Of a stretch of DNA of 64,000 nucleotides, positions 8,123 to 16,789 are shown in pieces. The stretch is taken from assembly GCF_028714655.1 (NCBI RefSeq), contig NZ_JAQTLY010000002.1, forward strand, positions 1 through 64,000, read 5' to 3'. The DNA comes from Sulfurimonas sp. (GTDB taxonomy: Bacteria > Campylobacterota > Campylobacteria > Campylobacterales > Sulfurimonadaceae). A program made the translations under genes and the position numbers. The notes under the pieces were generated by a model that saw only the letters and a program-made list of their open reading frames with translations, was not told the origin of the DNA and searched no databases. Every line of letters starts with the position of its first letter. Position 1 is the stretch's first letter.

Positions 8123-9244
8123 ATGAAAATTGCATTTTGTAAATATGAAAGCAGCAGAGAGGCACACTCGAATGTTAGTGATGTTTTAGACGGTGAAGAG
8201 ATAAATCAGGTTTTGGAGCTAGAAGGAGAGTTTGCCGCATATATCGGTGCAGATTATGCGCAAGCTACCTCACACGGAACATCGGCGCTTCATTTGGCGA
8301 TGTTGGCGCTTGATTTAAAACGCGGTGATAAAGTAGTTTGTTCCGTAAATGCACATCCGAATGTTCCCGAAGTCGTCCGCCACTTTGACGCAGAGCCTGT
8401 TTTTATAGATATAGATTCGCAAACTTACAATATCAATCTTGACAAACTAGAGGCGTATTTGGAGGATAACAAGGCTAAAAAACTAAAAGCCGTTATTGTT
8501 ACGCATGTTGCAGGACAGTGTGTTGACTTGGATAGACTTTACAGAATGGCGACTATTTATGATGTGAAAATCGTAGAAGATGCGAGTGAAGCTTTAGGGG
8601 CTACATATAAAGGTGACAAGATAGGTTCCACGGGAGCCGACATAACATGTTTTAACTTCTCGTCCCATCTGAAAAAAGATGTTTGTAACGGCGGTATGCT
8701 TGTTTCAAACTCACAAGAGATTATGGAGCGTGCAAGACTTTTAAGTTCTCACGGGATGAAAAGAGACGAGGATTCTTTGGAATATATATATGATGTAGTA
8801 GATATAGGTTTTGATTATTCGATGAGTCAGTTGGATGCGGCATACATCAGAGCGCAGATTAAAGAGCAGGATAACAATCTTGTAAGAGTAAAAGAGATAG
8901 CTGAGATGTATAACAAAGCTCTTGCAGGAGTAAATCATATAACTATACCAAAACCGGTTAGCGATGAGCATCCATACTCTCTTTATATTATTAAAGTAGA
9001 TAAAAACAGAGACTCTTTTGCGCTTGAGTTAAAAAAGCAGGGTGTTGAGGTCGGAGTTCACTATATACCTCTTCACTTTTTATCGTACTATAAACACAAA
9101 TATTCGCTAAAAGTAAATAATTTTCCGGTTGCGCTTACAACTTATCAGCAGGTAATGTCGCTTCCGATTTACCCTAGCATGCAAGATAAAGAAGTGCAGT
9201 TCGTTATAGATAAAATCAAATCCGTAGCATCGACTAGAGTATAA
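8123..9244 (+). CDS. DegT/DnrJ/EryC1/StrS family PLP-dependent aminotransferase
   Basis: The 373-residue fold-type I protein has the family segments SHGTSALHLAMLAL (residues 50-63), EDASEALGATYKG (152-164) and a FNFSSHLKKD segment whose Lys184 or Lys185 should bind pyridoxal phosphate. Relatives transaminate keto-sugars for surface glycans such as O-antigen or flagellin sugars. AAGGAGCAAGG precedes the ATG. It lies between nadE and lpxK, the latter a lipid A gene, which fits a role in surface polysaccharide. The sugar substrate is not deducible and no other sugar gene is adjacent. Confidence 0.88.
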   Translation: MKIAFCKYESSREAHSNVSDVLDGEEINQVLELEGEFAAYIGADYAQATSHGTSALHLAMLALDLKRGDKVVCSVNAHPNVPEVVRHFDAEPVFIDIDSQTYNINLDKLEAYLEDNKAKKLKAVIVTHVAGQCVDLDRLYRMATIYDVKIVEDASEALGATYKGDKIGSTGADITCFNFSSHLKKDVCNGGMLVSNSQEIMERARLLSSHGMKRDEDSLEYIYDVVDIGFDYSMSQLDAAYIRAQIKEQDNNLVRVKEIAEMYNKALAGVNHITIPKPVSDEHPYSLYIIKVDKNRDSFALELKKQGVEVGVHYIPLHFLSYYKHKYSLKVNNFPVALTTYQQVMSLPIYPSMQDKEVQFVIDKIKSVASTRV

Positions 9245-9261
9245 TTTATGTTAGATAATCT

Positions 9262-9310
9262 GCCGCTTTATGCGGCTAGCTTCAGTGCCAAAGCGGCTAG
9301 CGTAGCATTG
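9262..9310 (+). repeat. Dispersed hairpin repeat, shorter copy
   Basis: A hairpin GCCGC-TTTAT-GCGGC is followed by AGTGCCAAAGCGGCTAGCGT, the core shared with the 67-bp elements at 13213 and 23615. The downstream half of the element differs here. It ends just before the lpxK start. Confidence 0.6.
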
Positions 9311-9326
9311 ACGGACTTATTCGTTG

Positions 9327-10250
9327 ATGCGTAAGATGTTAGTCTTTTGGGTTGAAGAGTATTTCTACAACCCAAGTCCCGCTCAAAAAATCATCTCTAT
9401 TTTTCTTCTTCCGCTTAGTTTTATCTACTGTTTTATTATGTATTTGCGATTTAAAAGCAAAAAACCGCAAGATTTCGGCATCGATATCATCAGTATCGGA
9501 AATCTTAGTGTCGGAGGGAGCGGGAAAACTCCTTTAGTAACCGCTCTTGCATCAAGATATGAAGACGCGGCGGTAGTTCTTCGCGGATACGCTAGAGAGA
9601 GCCGCGGACTTTTTGTAGTAAGCGACGGAAAAAAAATATTAGTCGATGTAACTATTAGCGGCGATGAGGCTATGATATATGCACACAAACTTCCGCATAC
9701 AATCGTTATAGTCAGCGAAGATAGAAAAAAAGGTATTTTAAAAGCCAAAGAGATGGGTGCTAAGATTATATTTTTAGACGATGCCTACTCAAAGCACGAT
9801 ATAAAAAAACTTGATATTCTCATAGATGTACAAAGTAAAAATTCATTTTGTCTGCCCTCGGGAGCATTTAGAGAGAGGCTCTGGAGAGAAAAAGCGGCTG
9901 TTGTCGTAAAAGATGGCATTGATTTTAAGAGAGTGGTTGAACTTAAAAATAAAAGTGATAAAATGTCGCTTGTAACTGCCATAGCAAGACCGCAGCGCCT
10001 TGATGGTTATCTGCCTCAAGTTGTGAGTAAAAATTGGTTTGAGGATCATCACTCGTTTACAAAAGATGAGGTTTTGGATATTCTCAAACAAGATAAGTCA
10101 GACTCTATTTTGGTTACTTACAAAGATTTTGTAAAATTAGAGCAGTTTGATTTACCGCTTTCACTGCTTGATTTGCATGTGGAAGTTAATGAAAATATTT
10201 TTAAAATAATAGATAATTATAGGAGAAACAGTAATGCAAAAAAAGATTGA
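9327..10250 (+). CDS. lpxK: Tetraacyldisaccharide 4'-kinase LpxK
   Basis: LpxK phosphorylates the 4' position of the lipid A precursor at the inner membrane. The product of about 307 residues has an N-terminal hydrophobic helix at about 20-40 and an unusual early P-loop IGNLSVGGSGKTPL at about 57-70, both diagnostic of LpxK. The ATG at 9327 is favoured because it leaves seven residues before WVEEYFYNP, as I would expect; a TTG at 9324 and an ATG at 9336 are alternatives. No clear ribosome site is visible because a repeat abuts the start. The end overlaps argB by 17 bases. Confidence 0.94.
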   Translation: MRKMLVFWVEEYFYNPSPAQKIISIFLLPLSFIYCFIMYLRFKSKKPQDFGIDIISIGNLSVGGSGKTPLVTALASRYEDAAVVLRGYARESRGLFVVSDGKKILVDVTISGDEAMIYAHKLPHTIVIVSEDRKKGILKAKEMGAKIIFLDDAYSKHDIKKLDILIDVQSKNSFCLPSGAFRERLWREKAAVVVKDGIDFKRVVELKNKSDKMSLVTAIARPQRLDGYLPQVVSKNWFEDHHSFTKDEVLDILKQDKSDSILVTYKDFVKLEQFDLPLSLLDLHVEVNENIFKIIDNYRRNSNAKKD

Positions 10251-11085
10251 AACAGTTCAAACGCTTCTTGAAGCTCTGCCGTTTATAAAAGAGTTCAGAG
10301 GTGAGACGATAGTCATAAAATACGGCGGTTCGGCGCAAGAATCACCACAGTTAAAAGAGAAGTTTGCCGAAGACATTTTGCTTATGTATCTTGTAGGCAT
10401 TAAGCCGGTTATCGTTCACGGCGGCGGCAGACAGATAAACGAGATGTTGGACGCTCTTAAAATAGATACCAAATTTATCGACGGTCAGAGAGTCACTTCA
10501 AAAGAGGTTATGAGAATTGTCGAGATGGTGCTTAGCGGAGAGATAAACAAAGAGATAGTGTCACTATTAAATTCTCACGGTGCAAAAGCGATAGGCATTA
10601 GCGGGAAAGATGCTCACTTTATCTCTGCAAAATCCAAAGACTTCGCAAAATGGGGACTTACGGGAAATATTACTGATGTAAAATCCGAAGTTGTAGAAAA
10701 CCTGATAGCCGAGAAATTTATACCTGTTATTGCTCCCATTGCGGCAGGAAGCGAGATGGGACATCCTGGGTTTAACATAAATGCGGATTTATGTGCTTCG
10801 TATGTTGCAAAAGCGATAGGCGCAAACAAAATCATATTTTTAACGGATACCGCCGGAGTTTTAAACAACAACAAAGAGCTATTTAGCACGCTTACAAAAG
10901 ATGAAGTCGAAGCACTCAAGGCTGATGGAACGATTCACGGCGGGATGGTGCCAAAAGTTGATGCCTGCCTTGAGGCAATCGAGGGCGGCGTGCAAAAAGC
11001 TCACATCATAGACGGCAGAATAGAGCACTCGATGCTTTTAGAACTTTTTACATCGGCAGGTATAGGAACCCAGATAGTTATATAA
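10234..11085 (+). CDS. argB: Acetylglutamate kinase
   Basis: ArgB phosphorylates N-acetylglutamate, the second step of arginine synthesis. The 283 residues show KYGGSAQESP, the HGGGRQIN phosphate-binding loop, a C-terminal GGMVPKVDACLEAIEGGV and the expected length. The ATG has AGGAG eight bases upstream, inside the end of lpxK, so translation is probably coupled. The gene is convergent with the FAD oxidoreductase, with repeats in the gap. argH is elsewhere in the window, at 21324. Confidence 0.96.
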   Translation: MQKKIETVQTLLEALPFIKEFRGETIVIKYGGSAQESPQLKEKFAEDILLMYLVGIKPVIVHGGGRQINEMLDALKIDTKFIDGQRVTSKEVMRIVEMVLSGEINKEIVSLLNSHGAKAIGISGKDAHFISAKSKDFAKWGLTGNITDVKSEVVENLIAEKFIPVIAPIAAGSEMGHPGFNINADLCASYVAKAIGANKIIFLTDTAGVLNNNKELFSTLTKDEVEALKADGTIHGGMVPKVDACLEAIEGGVQKAHIIDGRIEHSMLLELFTSAGIGTQIVI

Positions 11086-11112
11086 CTGATGTTATGCATT
11101 TTTAGTGCGTAA
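11086..11112 (+). repeat. CTGATGTTA box with imperfect hairpin
   Basis: The box begins on the base after the argB stop. TTATGCA (11092-11098) pairs with TGCGTAA (11106-11112) around a seven-base loop. Similar boxes lie at 1211 and 40007. Confidence 0.4.
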
Positions 11113-11146
11113 TGTAAATTGTAGTCTCTGAACAATTATCGAATTA

Positions 11147-11210
11147 GACCCTGAATCAAGTTCAGGGTGACGGGTAGTTCGTCATTCCAAGCTTGACTTG
11201 GAATCTAGTT
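11147..11210. repeat. REP-like palindrome pair, types A and B
   Basis: Type A is an ACCCTGAATCAAGTTCAGGG palindrome followed by TGACG (11147-11173). Type B is a TTCCAAGCTTGACTTGGAA palindrome flanked by CGTCA and TCTAG (11180-11210). They lie between the convergent argB and oxidoreductase genes and could act as bidirectional transcription stops. Further copies occur at 33091, 42281, 57843, 58943 and 59058. Confidence 0.8.
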
Positions 11211-11247
11211 TATAATTTAATCAGAAGATTCAATTATATAATATATC

Positions 11248-12390
11248 TTAGCTCTTTCTAGCCGTTTTATAAAAGAGTTTCTCGCTTGATAGCTCCTTTG
11301 GCATAGGTGTATCACTTAGAATATTTTCACCTAAAATTTTTGCCAAGTATGGAGCGAGGACAAAACCTCTTGAGCCGAGTGCGTTGATGATATAGAGGTT
11401 AGGATAGTACTCTAAGAGATTCGGCGGAATCTTTGTGCCGTTTTTGATTGATGGATATTTTTTTAAGCTCTCATCAAAGTTTACAACTTTGCCGATTACG
11501 GGAAAATAGCTCTTTATCGTCGCTCTTGCACCTCTGTAAATTTTTACGACTTCTAAATCTTCCAGTTTTATCAGCTCATCTGCCTCTCTTAGCAGAGTTT
11601 CGATTTGTCCTTGTTCACTATTGATATAAAAAGCACACTTGTCGCACGAGGTAATGCACTCCATTTTTGCGGTGTCGTGTCTCTCTTTTGTGGCACCGAT
11701 AGCAACCGTGCCGTCATTTTTGTTTGTTGAGATAGAGATAGATTTGTGTATGTTAAACGGCACTTTCGTTGTTGTTTTTACATCTATTTTAACCCCGAAA
11801 ATAGGAGATATCTCTATATATGGAGTTTTAACTAACGGTTTTATAACACCTTGAGCTAAAATGACGGTTTTTGCTTTGAAGTTTTCAAAAATATAAAATC
11901 CCTCTTCAAAGATTAGCTCTTTTATATCTTCTTTATAAAAATCACACTTTTCTATAAGTTTTTCGCAAATCTCATGAGGATTTAAAATAGCTGCATTTTC
12001 GTAAAAATATCCCTCAATTTTGGTAAAGTTTTGTGATATTTCTTGCAGCTCTTTCGTGTTTAGATATTTGCTTTTTATGCTGTTGGATTGAAGTTTTTCA
12101 TCGTCAAAGTTATTATTTGCAACTCTTAAAACACCTCTTTTGTTGAGTGCAAGGGGTGCAAACTTTTCATAAAATTCAAGGCTATATGCAAGAGCGCTGT
12201 TTACAAAACCGTTATAAGGATTCTCTTTTCCGGGAAGCGGGGATAAGAACGCACCTGCCGCTTTGCTGCCGCCGCCTGCAATGCCCTCTTTATCTATCAC
12301 GGCAACTTTTTTACCATTTTTTTGCAGATAATGGGCAATATTGCATCCGGCACTTCCGGCTCCGATAATTAAAAAGTCATATATTTTCAT
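11248..12390 (-). CDS. FAD-dependent oxidoreductase, DAO fold, MnmC C-terminal-like
   Basis: The 380 residues start with a Rossmann FAD motif (LIIGAGSAGCNIAHYL, residues 7-22). They contain a GGGSKAAGAFLSPL segment at about 40-53 and end with GSRGFVLAPYLAK, which resembles the oxidase domain of MnmC. That domain removes the carboxymethyl group from cmnm5s2U34 in tRNA. In many bacteria this domain is fused to a methyltransferase; here it stands alone. Other D-amino-acid-oxidase relatives such as glycine oxidase are possible. The gene is monocistronic on the minus strand, facing argB. Confidence 0.7.
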   Translation of the reverse strand: MKIYDFLIIGAGSAGCNIAHYLQKNGKKVAVIDKEGIAGGGSKAAGAFLSPLPGKENPYNGFVNSALAYSLEFYEKFAPLALNKRGVLRVANNNFDDEKLQSNSIKSKYLNTKELQEISQNFTKIEGYFYENAAILNPHEICEKLIEKCDFYKEDIKELIFEEGFYIFENFKAKTVILAQGVIKPLVKTPYIEISPIFGVKIDVKTTTKVPFNIHKSISISTNKNDGTVAIGATKERHDTAKMECITSCDKCAFYINSEQGQIETLLREADELIKLEDLEVVKIYRGARATIKSYFPVIGKVVNFDESLKKYPSIKNGTKIPPNLLEYYPNLYIINALGSRGFVLAPYLAKILGENILSDTPMPKELSSEKLFYKTARKS

Positions 12391-12453
12391 TTTGGAATTA
12401 TAGAAAAATGTGACTTAATGTCAAGTGTTAAGACATTATTAGATTAGTGATGT

Positions 12454-12459
12454 TATAAT
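12454..12459 (+). promoter_or_regulatory. Probable -10 box
   Basis: TATAAT lies 30 bases before the ATG at 12490, which heads the run of genes leading to ispB, hemA and proS. Confidence 0.5.
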
Positions 12460-12489
12460 CGCGCTATTATTAAAACTACAGGATATGAG

Positions 12490-12771
12490 ATGTACGGACT
12501 GTTTGAAGACGAAGACGATATATTTATGGGTTCACCCAAGAGTAAATTAATGGATGTAATATTTAATGCAAACAACGACAGAGTAAGAGCCGAATTGCAA
12601 AATTTTATCGACAGAACGGCTGCTATGGAGCTTATGATGGCAGAAAAATTTACAGAAGATGTAGATAGAGAAATTCAAAGATTTATGTTTTCAAATAGAG
12701 ATGAAGTTGATGAACATTCAAAAAGTCTCTATATCGAACTAATGGGTACTATACTTTCACAGAGTGAATAG
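12490..12771 (+). CDS. Small conserved hypothetical protein
   Basis: This 93-residue, acidic, probably all-helical cytosolic protein has no motif I recognise. A similar small gene precedes the exported-protein/prenyltransferase/hemA cluster in Campylobacter as I recall, so it is likely a lineage-conserved gene. It has a -10 box and AGGATATGAG before the start. Its stop directly abuts the TTG start of the next gene, which suggests an operon. Confidence 0.75.
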   Translation: MYGLFEDEDDIFMGSPKSKLMDVIFNANNDRVRAELQNFIDRTAAMELMMAEKFTEDVDREIQRFMFSNRDEVDEHSKSLYIELMGTILSQSE

Positions 12772-13185
12772 TTGAAATTTTTTTTGCGATTATTTCTTTT
12801 TTTAGCATTTGGTTTTAGTTTCATATTTGCAAGTAATGTAACAGAAACTAAGGAAATATTACTAAAAAAAGATGAGCAAAAGAAAATTCTTGTAAAATAC
12901 GCAAATAAAGAGAAGTTGTTTCAGTTTAGATGGACACTTTATAAAAACGGCGGACTTGTTGTTTTTAGGTCTTATGATAAGATAGTTGCCCAAAGTATGC
13001 TCTATTTAAGACATGAAAATCAGAGTTTTAGAGTAGAGTTGAAGACAAAAGGTGCAACTTTTCATAACGCACCGTATATATTGGTTAAATTTAAAGAGTT
13101 TAAGCAAGATTCAAAACAGGCTCTGTTTGAGATTTTTTTGTTTGATGAAAAAGAGCAAATATCCTTAGAAGAGTTAAAGAAATAA
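12772..13185 (+). CDS. Exported hypothetical protein
   Basis: The 137-residue product starts at a TTG next to the previous stop and has an N-terminal signal peptide (hydrophobic residues 3-18, then FASN). The mature part of about 115 residues is rich in beta-prone and charged segments and has no known motif or cysteine pair. It should be periplasmic. A comparable exported protein sits at this place in Campylobacter genomes as I recall. Function unknown. Confidence 0.7.
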   Translation: MKFFLRLFLFLAFGFSFIFASNVTETKEILLKKDEQKKILVKYANKEKLFQFRWTLYKNGGLVVFRSYDKIVAQSMLYLRHENQSFRVELKTKGATFHNAPYILVKFKEFKQDSKQALFEIFLFDEKEQISLEELKK

Positions 13186-13212
13186 ATTTCTTGCAGTAAA
13201 AAGAAATTTTCT

Positions 13213-13279
13213 GCCTCAAAAGAGGCAGACTTTAGTGCCACAGCGGCTAGCGTAGTAAAATGGGCTTTGCTTATTTTGC
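13213..13279 (+). repeat. 67-bp dispersed hairpin repeat, copy on plus strand
   Basis: The element opens with the hairpin GCCTC-AAAA-GAGGC, then AGTGCCACAGCGGCTAGCG, and ends with ATGGGCTTTGCTTATTT. An inverted copy at 23615-23681 has the same length and near-identical sequence but a compensated stem (GCCTT/AAGGC). It ends 17 bases before the ispB start. Confidence 0.75.
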
Positions 13280-13296
13280 GTGTAAAAAGAGAGAAT

Positions 13297-14184
13297 ATGC
13301 AAAGAGTTGAGAGAGAAATTGAGAGATTAATCAAAGAGATAAATTATGATGAAGTAACTCGCCTTTTTGGGATGCTGCAAGGCGGAAAGCGGCTTCGTGC
13401 AAAATTAATTTTAAAGATAGCTCACTCTAGCGAAAAAGCTCCTCTGCTTGCTGCAATCGTTGAGCTTATTCACGGAGCAAGCCTGCTTCATGACGATGTA
13501 ATAGATGAAGCGACGCTTAGACGCGGAGTGGCTTCGGTAAATGCAACGGATGGAAGCAAAACAGCCGTGATGCTTGGAGATATACTCTACTCAAAAGCTT
13601 TTACGGAACTTGTTTCGTTTGAAAGAGATATCGCAAGAATAGTCGCATCTTCCGTTACTGCTCTTAGCAAGGGCGAGATGATGGATGTTAAGATGGCAGA
13701 TGAGTTTAACGGCGATGAAGAGAGATATCTTGATATGTTGTACCTTAAAACTGCTACTTTAATCGAAGCGGCCGCAGAGTCTGCCGCTATTTTAGCAGGT
13801 AAAGATTCTGTATCTCATGCGTTATATGGAAAAAATCTCGGTCTCTCTTTCCAAGTAATAGATGATATTTTGGATATTACAGCCGATGCGGCAACTCTTG
13901 GAAAGCCTGCTATGAACGATTTTGTAGAGGGTAAATGTACGCTGCCTTACATATACCTTTACAAAGTTTTAAATGACGATGATAAAAAAAAGTTAGTTAG
14001 CCTCCATGCAAAAATTTTAAATGAGCAGGATGCCTTTTGGATTAAACAAAAGATGCAAGAGCATAAAACCATTGAAAAATCTTTTGAGTTGGCGCAAAAA
14101 CTCTCAGATGAGGCGATGAGCGTAATGAGAGATGATGCCGAGCTGGTAAACATTTTACAAACTATGATAAAAAGAAGTTATTAA
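13297..14184 (+). CDS. ispB: Polyprenyl (octaprenyl-type) diphosphate synthase
   Basis: This enzyme extends farnesyl diphosphate with isopentenyl units to make the quinone side chain. The 295 residues show both Asp-rich motifs, DDVID at 66-70 and DDILD at 189-193, and GGKRLRAKL at about 29-37. A small residue (Ala61) five places before the first motif fits a long-chain product. The ATG at 13297 is preferred; an in-frame TTG at 13267 lies inside the 67-bp repeat. The stop overlaps hemA as TAATG. The exact chain length is inferred. Confidence 0.88.
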   Translation: MQRVEREIERLIKEINYDEVTRLFGMLQGGKRLRAKLILKIAHSSEKAPLLAAIVELIHGASLLHDDVIDEATLRRGVASVNATDGSKTAVMLGDILYSKAFTELVSFERDIARIVASSVTALSKGEMMDVKMADEFNGDEERYLDMLYLKTATLIEAAAESAAILAGKDSVSHALYGKNLGLSFQVIDDILDITADAATLGKPAMNDFVEGKCTLPYIYLYKVLNDDDKKKLVSLHAKILNEQDAFWIKQKMQEHKTIEKSFELAQKLSDEAMSVMRDDAELVNILQTMIKRSY

Positions 14185-15482
14185 TGCACTATTTAAATAT
14201 AAGCTTTTCACATAAAAACTCAACTCTGGAAATTAGAGAAAAACTTTCATACAAAGATGACGATGCTCTAAAAGCATGTCTTGCAAAGTTAAATTCCGGT
14301 GAAGCAATCAACGAGTCTGTTTTAATATCCACATGCAATCGTATGGAGGTGCTTTGCAGCTGCAGTGATATAGCTTTGGCAACACAGCATATTTTTGAGA
14401 TGTTGGCGGCAAGATCCGGAATTTCAATAGAAGAGCTTGAAGGAAGGGCGGACATATATGATGACAGCAGCGCAATCCACCACCTCTTTAGCGTTGCTTC
14501 ATCGCTAGATTCGATGGTTATCGGTGAGACGCAAATTGCGGGGCAGCTAAGAGACGCTTTTAGATTTTCATACGACAGCGGATTTTGCGGACAAAAACTT
14601 GCTCGCGCAATGCACCACGCCTTTAAATGTGCCGCAAAAGTTAGAAACGCAACGGATATTTCGTCAAAGCCCGTCTCAATCGCGAGTGTTGCAGTTGCAA
14701 AACTAAAATCTGTTTTAGATAGCGTAGAGGGTAAAAAAGCGTTAGTTATCGGTGTCGGAGAGATGTCTGAGATAACGGCTAAACATCTTGCATCAAACGG
14801 TGCAGTCGTTTATATTATGAACAGAACAGAATATAAAGCCCAAAAATTAGCAGACGAGTGCGGAGTTAAAGTTTTGGATTTTAGCGAGTTGCCAAATGCA
14901 GTCAATGAGTTTGAAATTTTATTTACTGCAACTTCGGCACCGGAACCTATAATTACGGATGAGATTATAAAACAGTGTGATTTTGAGAGGTATTGGTTTG
15001 ATTTGGCACTTCCAAGAGATATAAACTATCATAAAGGCGAGAAGATAAACCTCTATGTTATCGATGATTTGAAAAATATCGTAGATGAAAATATGAGCTT
15101 GCGTGAAGACGGGGCAAGAAAAGCTCACGGTATTATCGGACGAAGCACGGTAGAGTTTTTTGAATGGCTGGATACTCTAAATATCGAACCGATGATTAAA
15201 GAGATTTATCAAAAAGCTTACGAAGCGGCAAAGACCGAAAGCGATAGAGTTATAAGAAACGGCTATATACCAAAAGAGTATGAAGCTCAAGTTCATAAGA
15301 TGAGTCAGCAGGTTATGAAGAGGTTTTTACATGAGATGACTTCAAAGATGCGCAGTGTTTCCGAAGAGTCAAAATCCGATATGGTAACGAGCGCTTTACA
15401 GTTTTTAATAAAACAAGATAAAAATGAGATGCCCGACAAATATAAATGCGAGCATGCCCTAAATATTTTAGAAGGAAGATAA
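14184..15482 (+). CDS. hemA: Glutamyl-tRNA reductase
   Basis: HemA reduces glutamyl-tRNA to glutamate-1-semialdehyde, the first committed step of C5 haem synthesis. The 432 residues have the catalytic Cys51 in STCNRMEVL, the family motif [17 protein letters not shown] near 95-112 and a Rossmann NADPH motif (VIGVGEMSE). The length is normal. TAATG overlaps join it to ispB before and proS after. hemC follows three genes on, so two haem genes share this run. Confidence 0.97.
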   Translation: MHYLNISFSHKNSTLEIREKLSYKDDDALKACLAKLNSGEAINESVLISTCNRMEVLCSCSDIALATQHIFEMLAARSGISIEELEGRADIYDDSSAIHHLFSVASSLDSMVIGETQIAGQLRDAFRFSYDSGFCGQKLARAMHHAFKCAAKVRNATDISSKPVSIASVAVAKLKSVLDSVEGKKALVIGVGEMSEITAKHLASNGAVVYIMNRTEYKAQKLADECGVKVLDFSELPNAVNEFEILFTATSAPEPIITDEIIKQCDFERYWFDLALPRDINYHKGEKINLYVIDDLKNIVDENMSLREDGARKAHGIIGRSTVEFFEWLDTLNIEPMIKEIYQKAYEAAKTESDRVIRNGYIPKEYEAQVHKMSQQVMKRFLHEMTSKMRSVSEESKSDMVTSALQFLIKQDKNEMPDKYKCEHALNILEGR

Positions 15483-16789
15483 TGAGAAGAAGCAGAGCTT
15501 TTATACCTACGACAAAAGAGGCACCCTCAGATGCAACGCTGCCGTCGCACAAATTTTTACTTAGAGGCGGTTTTATAAATCAACAGGGTGCCGGACTTTA
15601 TAATTTTATGCCGCTTGGCAAAATCGTACTGGAAAAAATCAGAGCTATCGTAAAAGAGGAGCTGGACAATGCCGGCTGCTTGGAAGTACAGCTTAGTTTT
15701 GTTACTCCGATTGGTTTGTGGGAGAGAAGCGGTCGCTGTGAAGCTATGGGAAAAGAGATGCTTCGCATAAAAGACAGACATGAAAACGAGTTTGTGCTCA
15801 GTCCTACAAACGAAGAAGCTATGGTAGAACTGGTAAAAAACAGAGTAACAAGCTATAAAGATTTGCCTCTGAATCTGTATCAGATAAATACCAAGTTTCG
15901 TGATGAAGCAAGACCTAGATACGGATTGATGCGGGGTAGGGAGTTTTTGATGAAAGACGGATACTCTTTTCACTCTTGCCAAGAAGATATGGTAAGAGAG
16001 TTTCACCTTATGGAGGAGACTTATAAAAAGATTTTTACTAGACTCGGGCTTGATTTTAGAGTAGTTGAAGCAGACAGCGGGGCAATCGGCGGAACAGGAA
16101 GCAAAGAGTTTCATGTTTTGGCAAACAGCGGTGAAGATACTCTTGTCGTATGTGAGTCTTGCGAATACGGCGCAAATATCGAGACAATATTTGAGAGCGA
16201 AGAGGAGATTGATGCACTAAAGGCAACATCTTATGAGGAGCTATTAGAGTCAAAAATCTCTAAAAAGTGTTCTTGCGGGGCTGAACTTCATTTTAGAAAA
16301 GGGATTGAAGTAGGGCATATTTTTCAGCTTGGTACTAAATATTCTGCCGCATTAGAAGCGCATTTTAATGATGAAAACGGCAGAGCAAAACCTTTTGAAA
16401 TGGCTACATTCGGTATAGGCGTTAGCAGGCTTGTAGCAGCTATAATTGAGCAAAACCATGACGAAGAGGGATGTATCTGGACAAAAGCAACTGCTCCGTA
16501 TGTGATAAATATTATGATTTCAAATATAAAAGATGCAAATCAAGTTAATTTGGGTGAAGAACTTTATGAAAAACTTAAAGCTTCAAATGTGGAGGTTATG
16601 CTTGATGATTCAAAAGAGAGATTCGGTTTTAAAATGAAAGATGCGGAGCTTATAGGTTTTCCATACACTATCATCATCGGAAAAGAGCTTGAAGGCGGCT
16701 TAGTTCAAGTGTACGATAGAAAAACAAAAGAAAATATATCGGTTGGCGCAGATACTATTTATAGTAAAATAATGGAATTGATTCAGTAA
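15482..16789 (+). CDS. proS: Proline-tRNA ligase, short form without the usual editing insertion
   Basis: ProRS charges tRNA-Pro. The 435-residue product has the class II motifs: LSPTNEEAM for the ProRS TxE loop, motif 2 [19 protein letters not shown] and motif 3 [16 protein letters not shown] normal bacterial ProRS of about 570 residues carries an editing insertion of about 180 residues between motifs 2 and 3. Here that stretch is only about 50 residues and holds C224-x2-C227 and C263-x-C265, possibly a small metal site. The start overlaps the hemA stop as TAATG; an upstream in-frame ATG at 15446 lies inside hemA. It is followed by fxsA with another TAATG. Confidence 0.95.
   Translation: MRRSRAFIPTTKEAPSDATLPSHKFLLRGGFINQQGAGLYNFMPLGKIVLEKIRAIVKEELDNAGCLEVQLSFVTPIGLWERSGRCEAMGKEMLRIKDRHENEFVLSPTNEEAMVELVKNRVTSYKDLPLNLYQINTKFRDEARPRYGLMRGREFLMKDGYSFHSCQEDMVREFHLMEETYKKIFTRLGLDFRVVEADSGAIGGTGSKEFHVLANSGEDTLVVCESCEYGANIETIFESEEEIDALKATSYEELLESKISKKCSCGAELHFRKGIEVGHIFQLGTKYSAALEAHFNDENGRAKPFEMATFGIGVSRLVAAIIEQNHDEEGCIWTKATAPYVINIMISNIKDANQVNLGEELYEKLKASNVEVMLDDSKERFGFKMKDAELIGFPYTIIIGKELEGGLVQVYDRKTKENISVGADTIYSKIMELIQ

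Noticed and set aside
15446-15481. Longer proS start
   Set aside because: It would overlap hemA by 37 bases; the ATG at 15482 gives the usual [10 protein letters not shown]-type start and the TAATG coupling common here.
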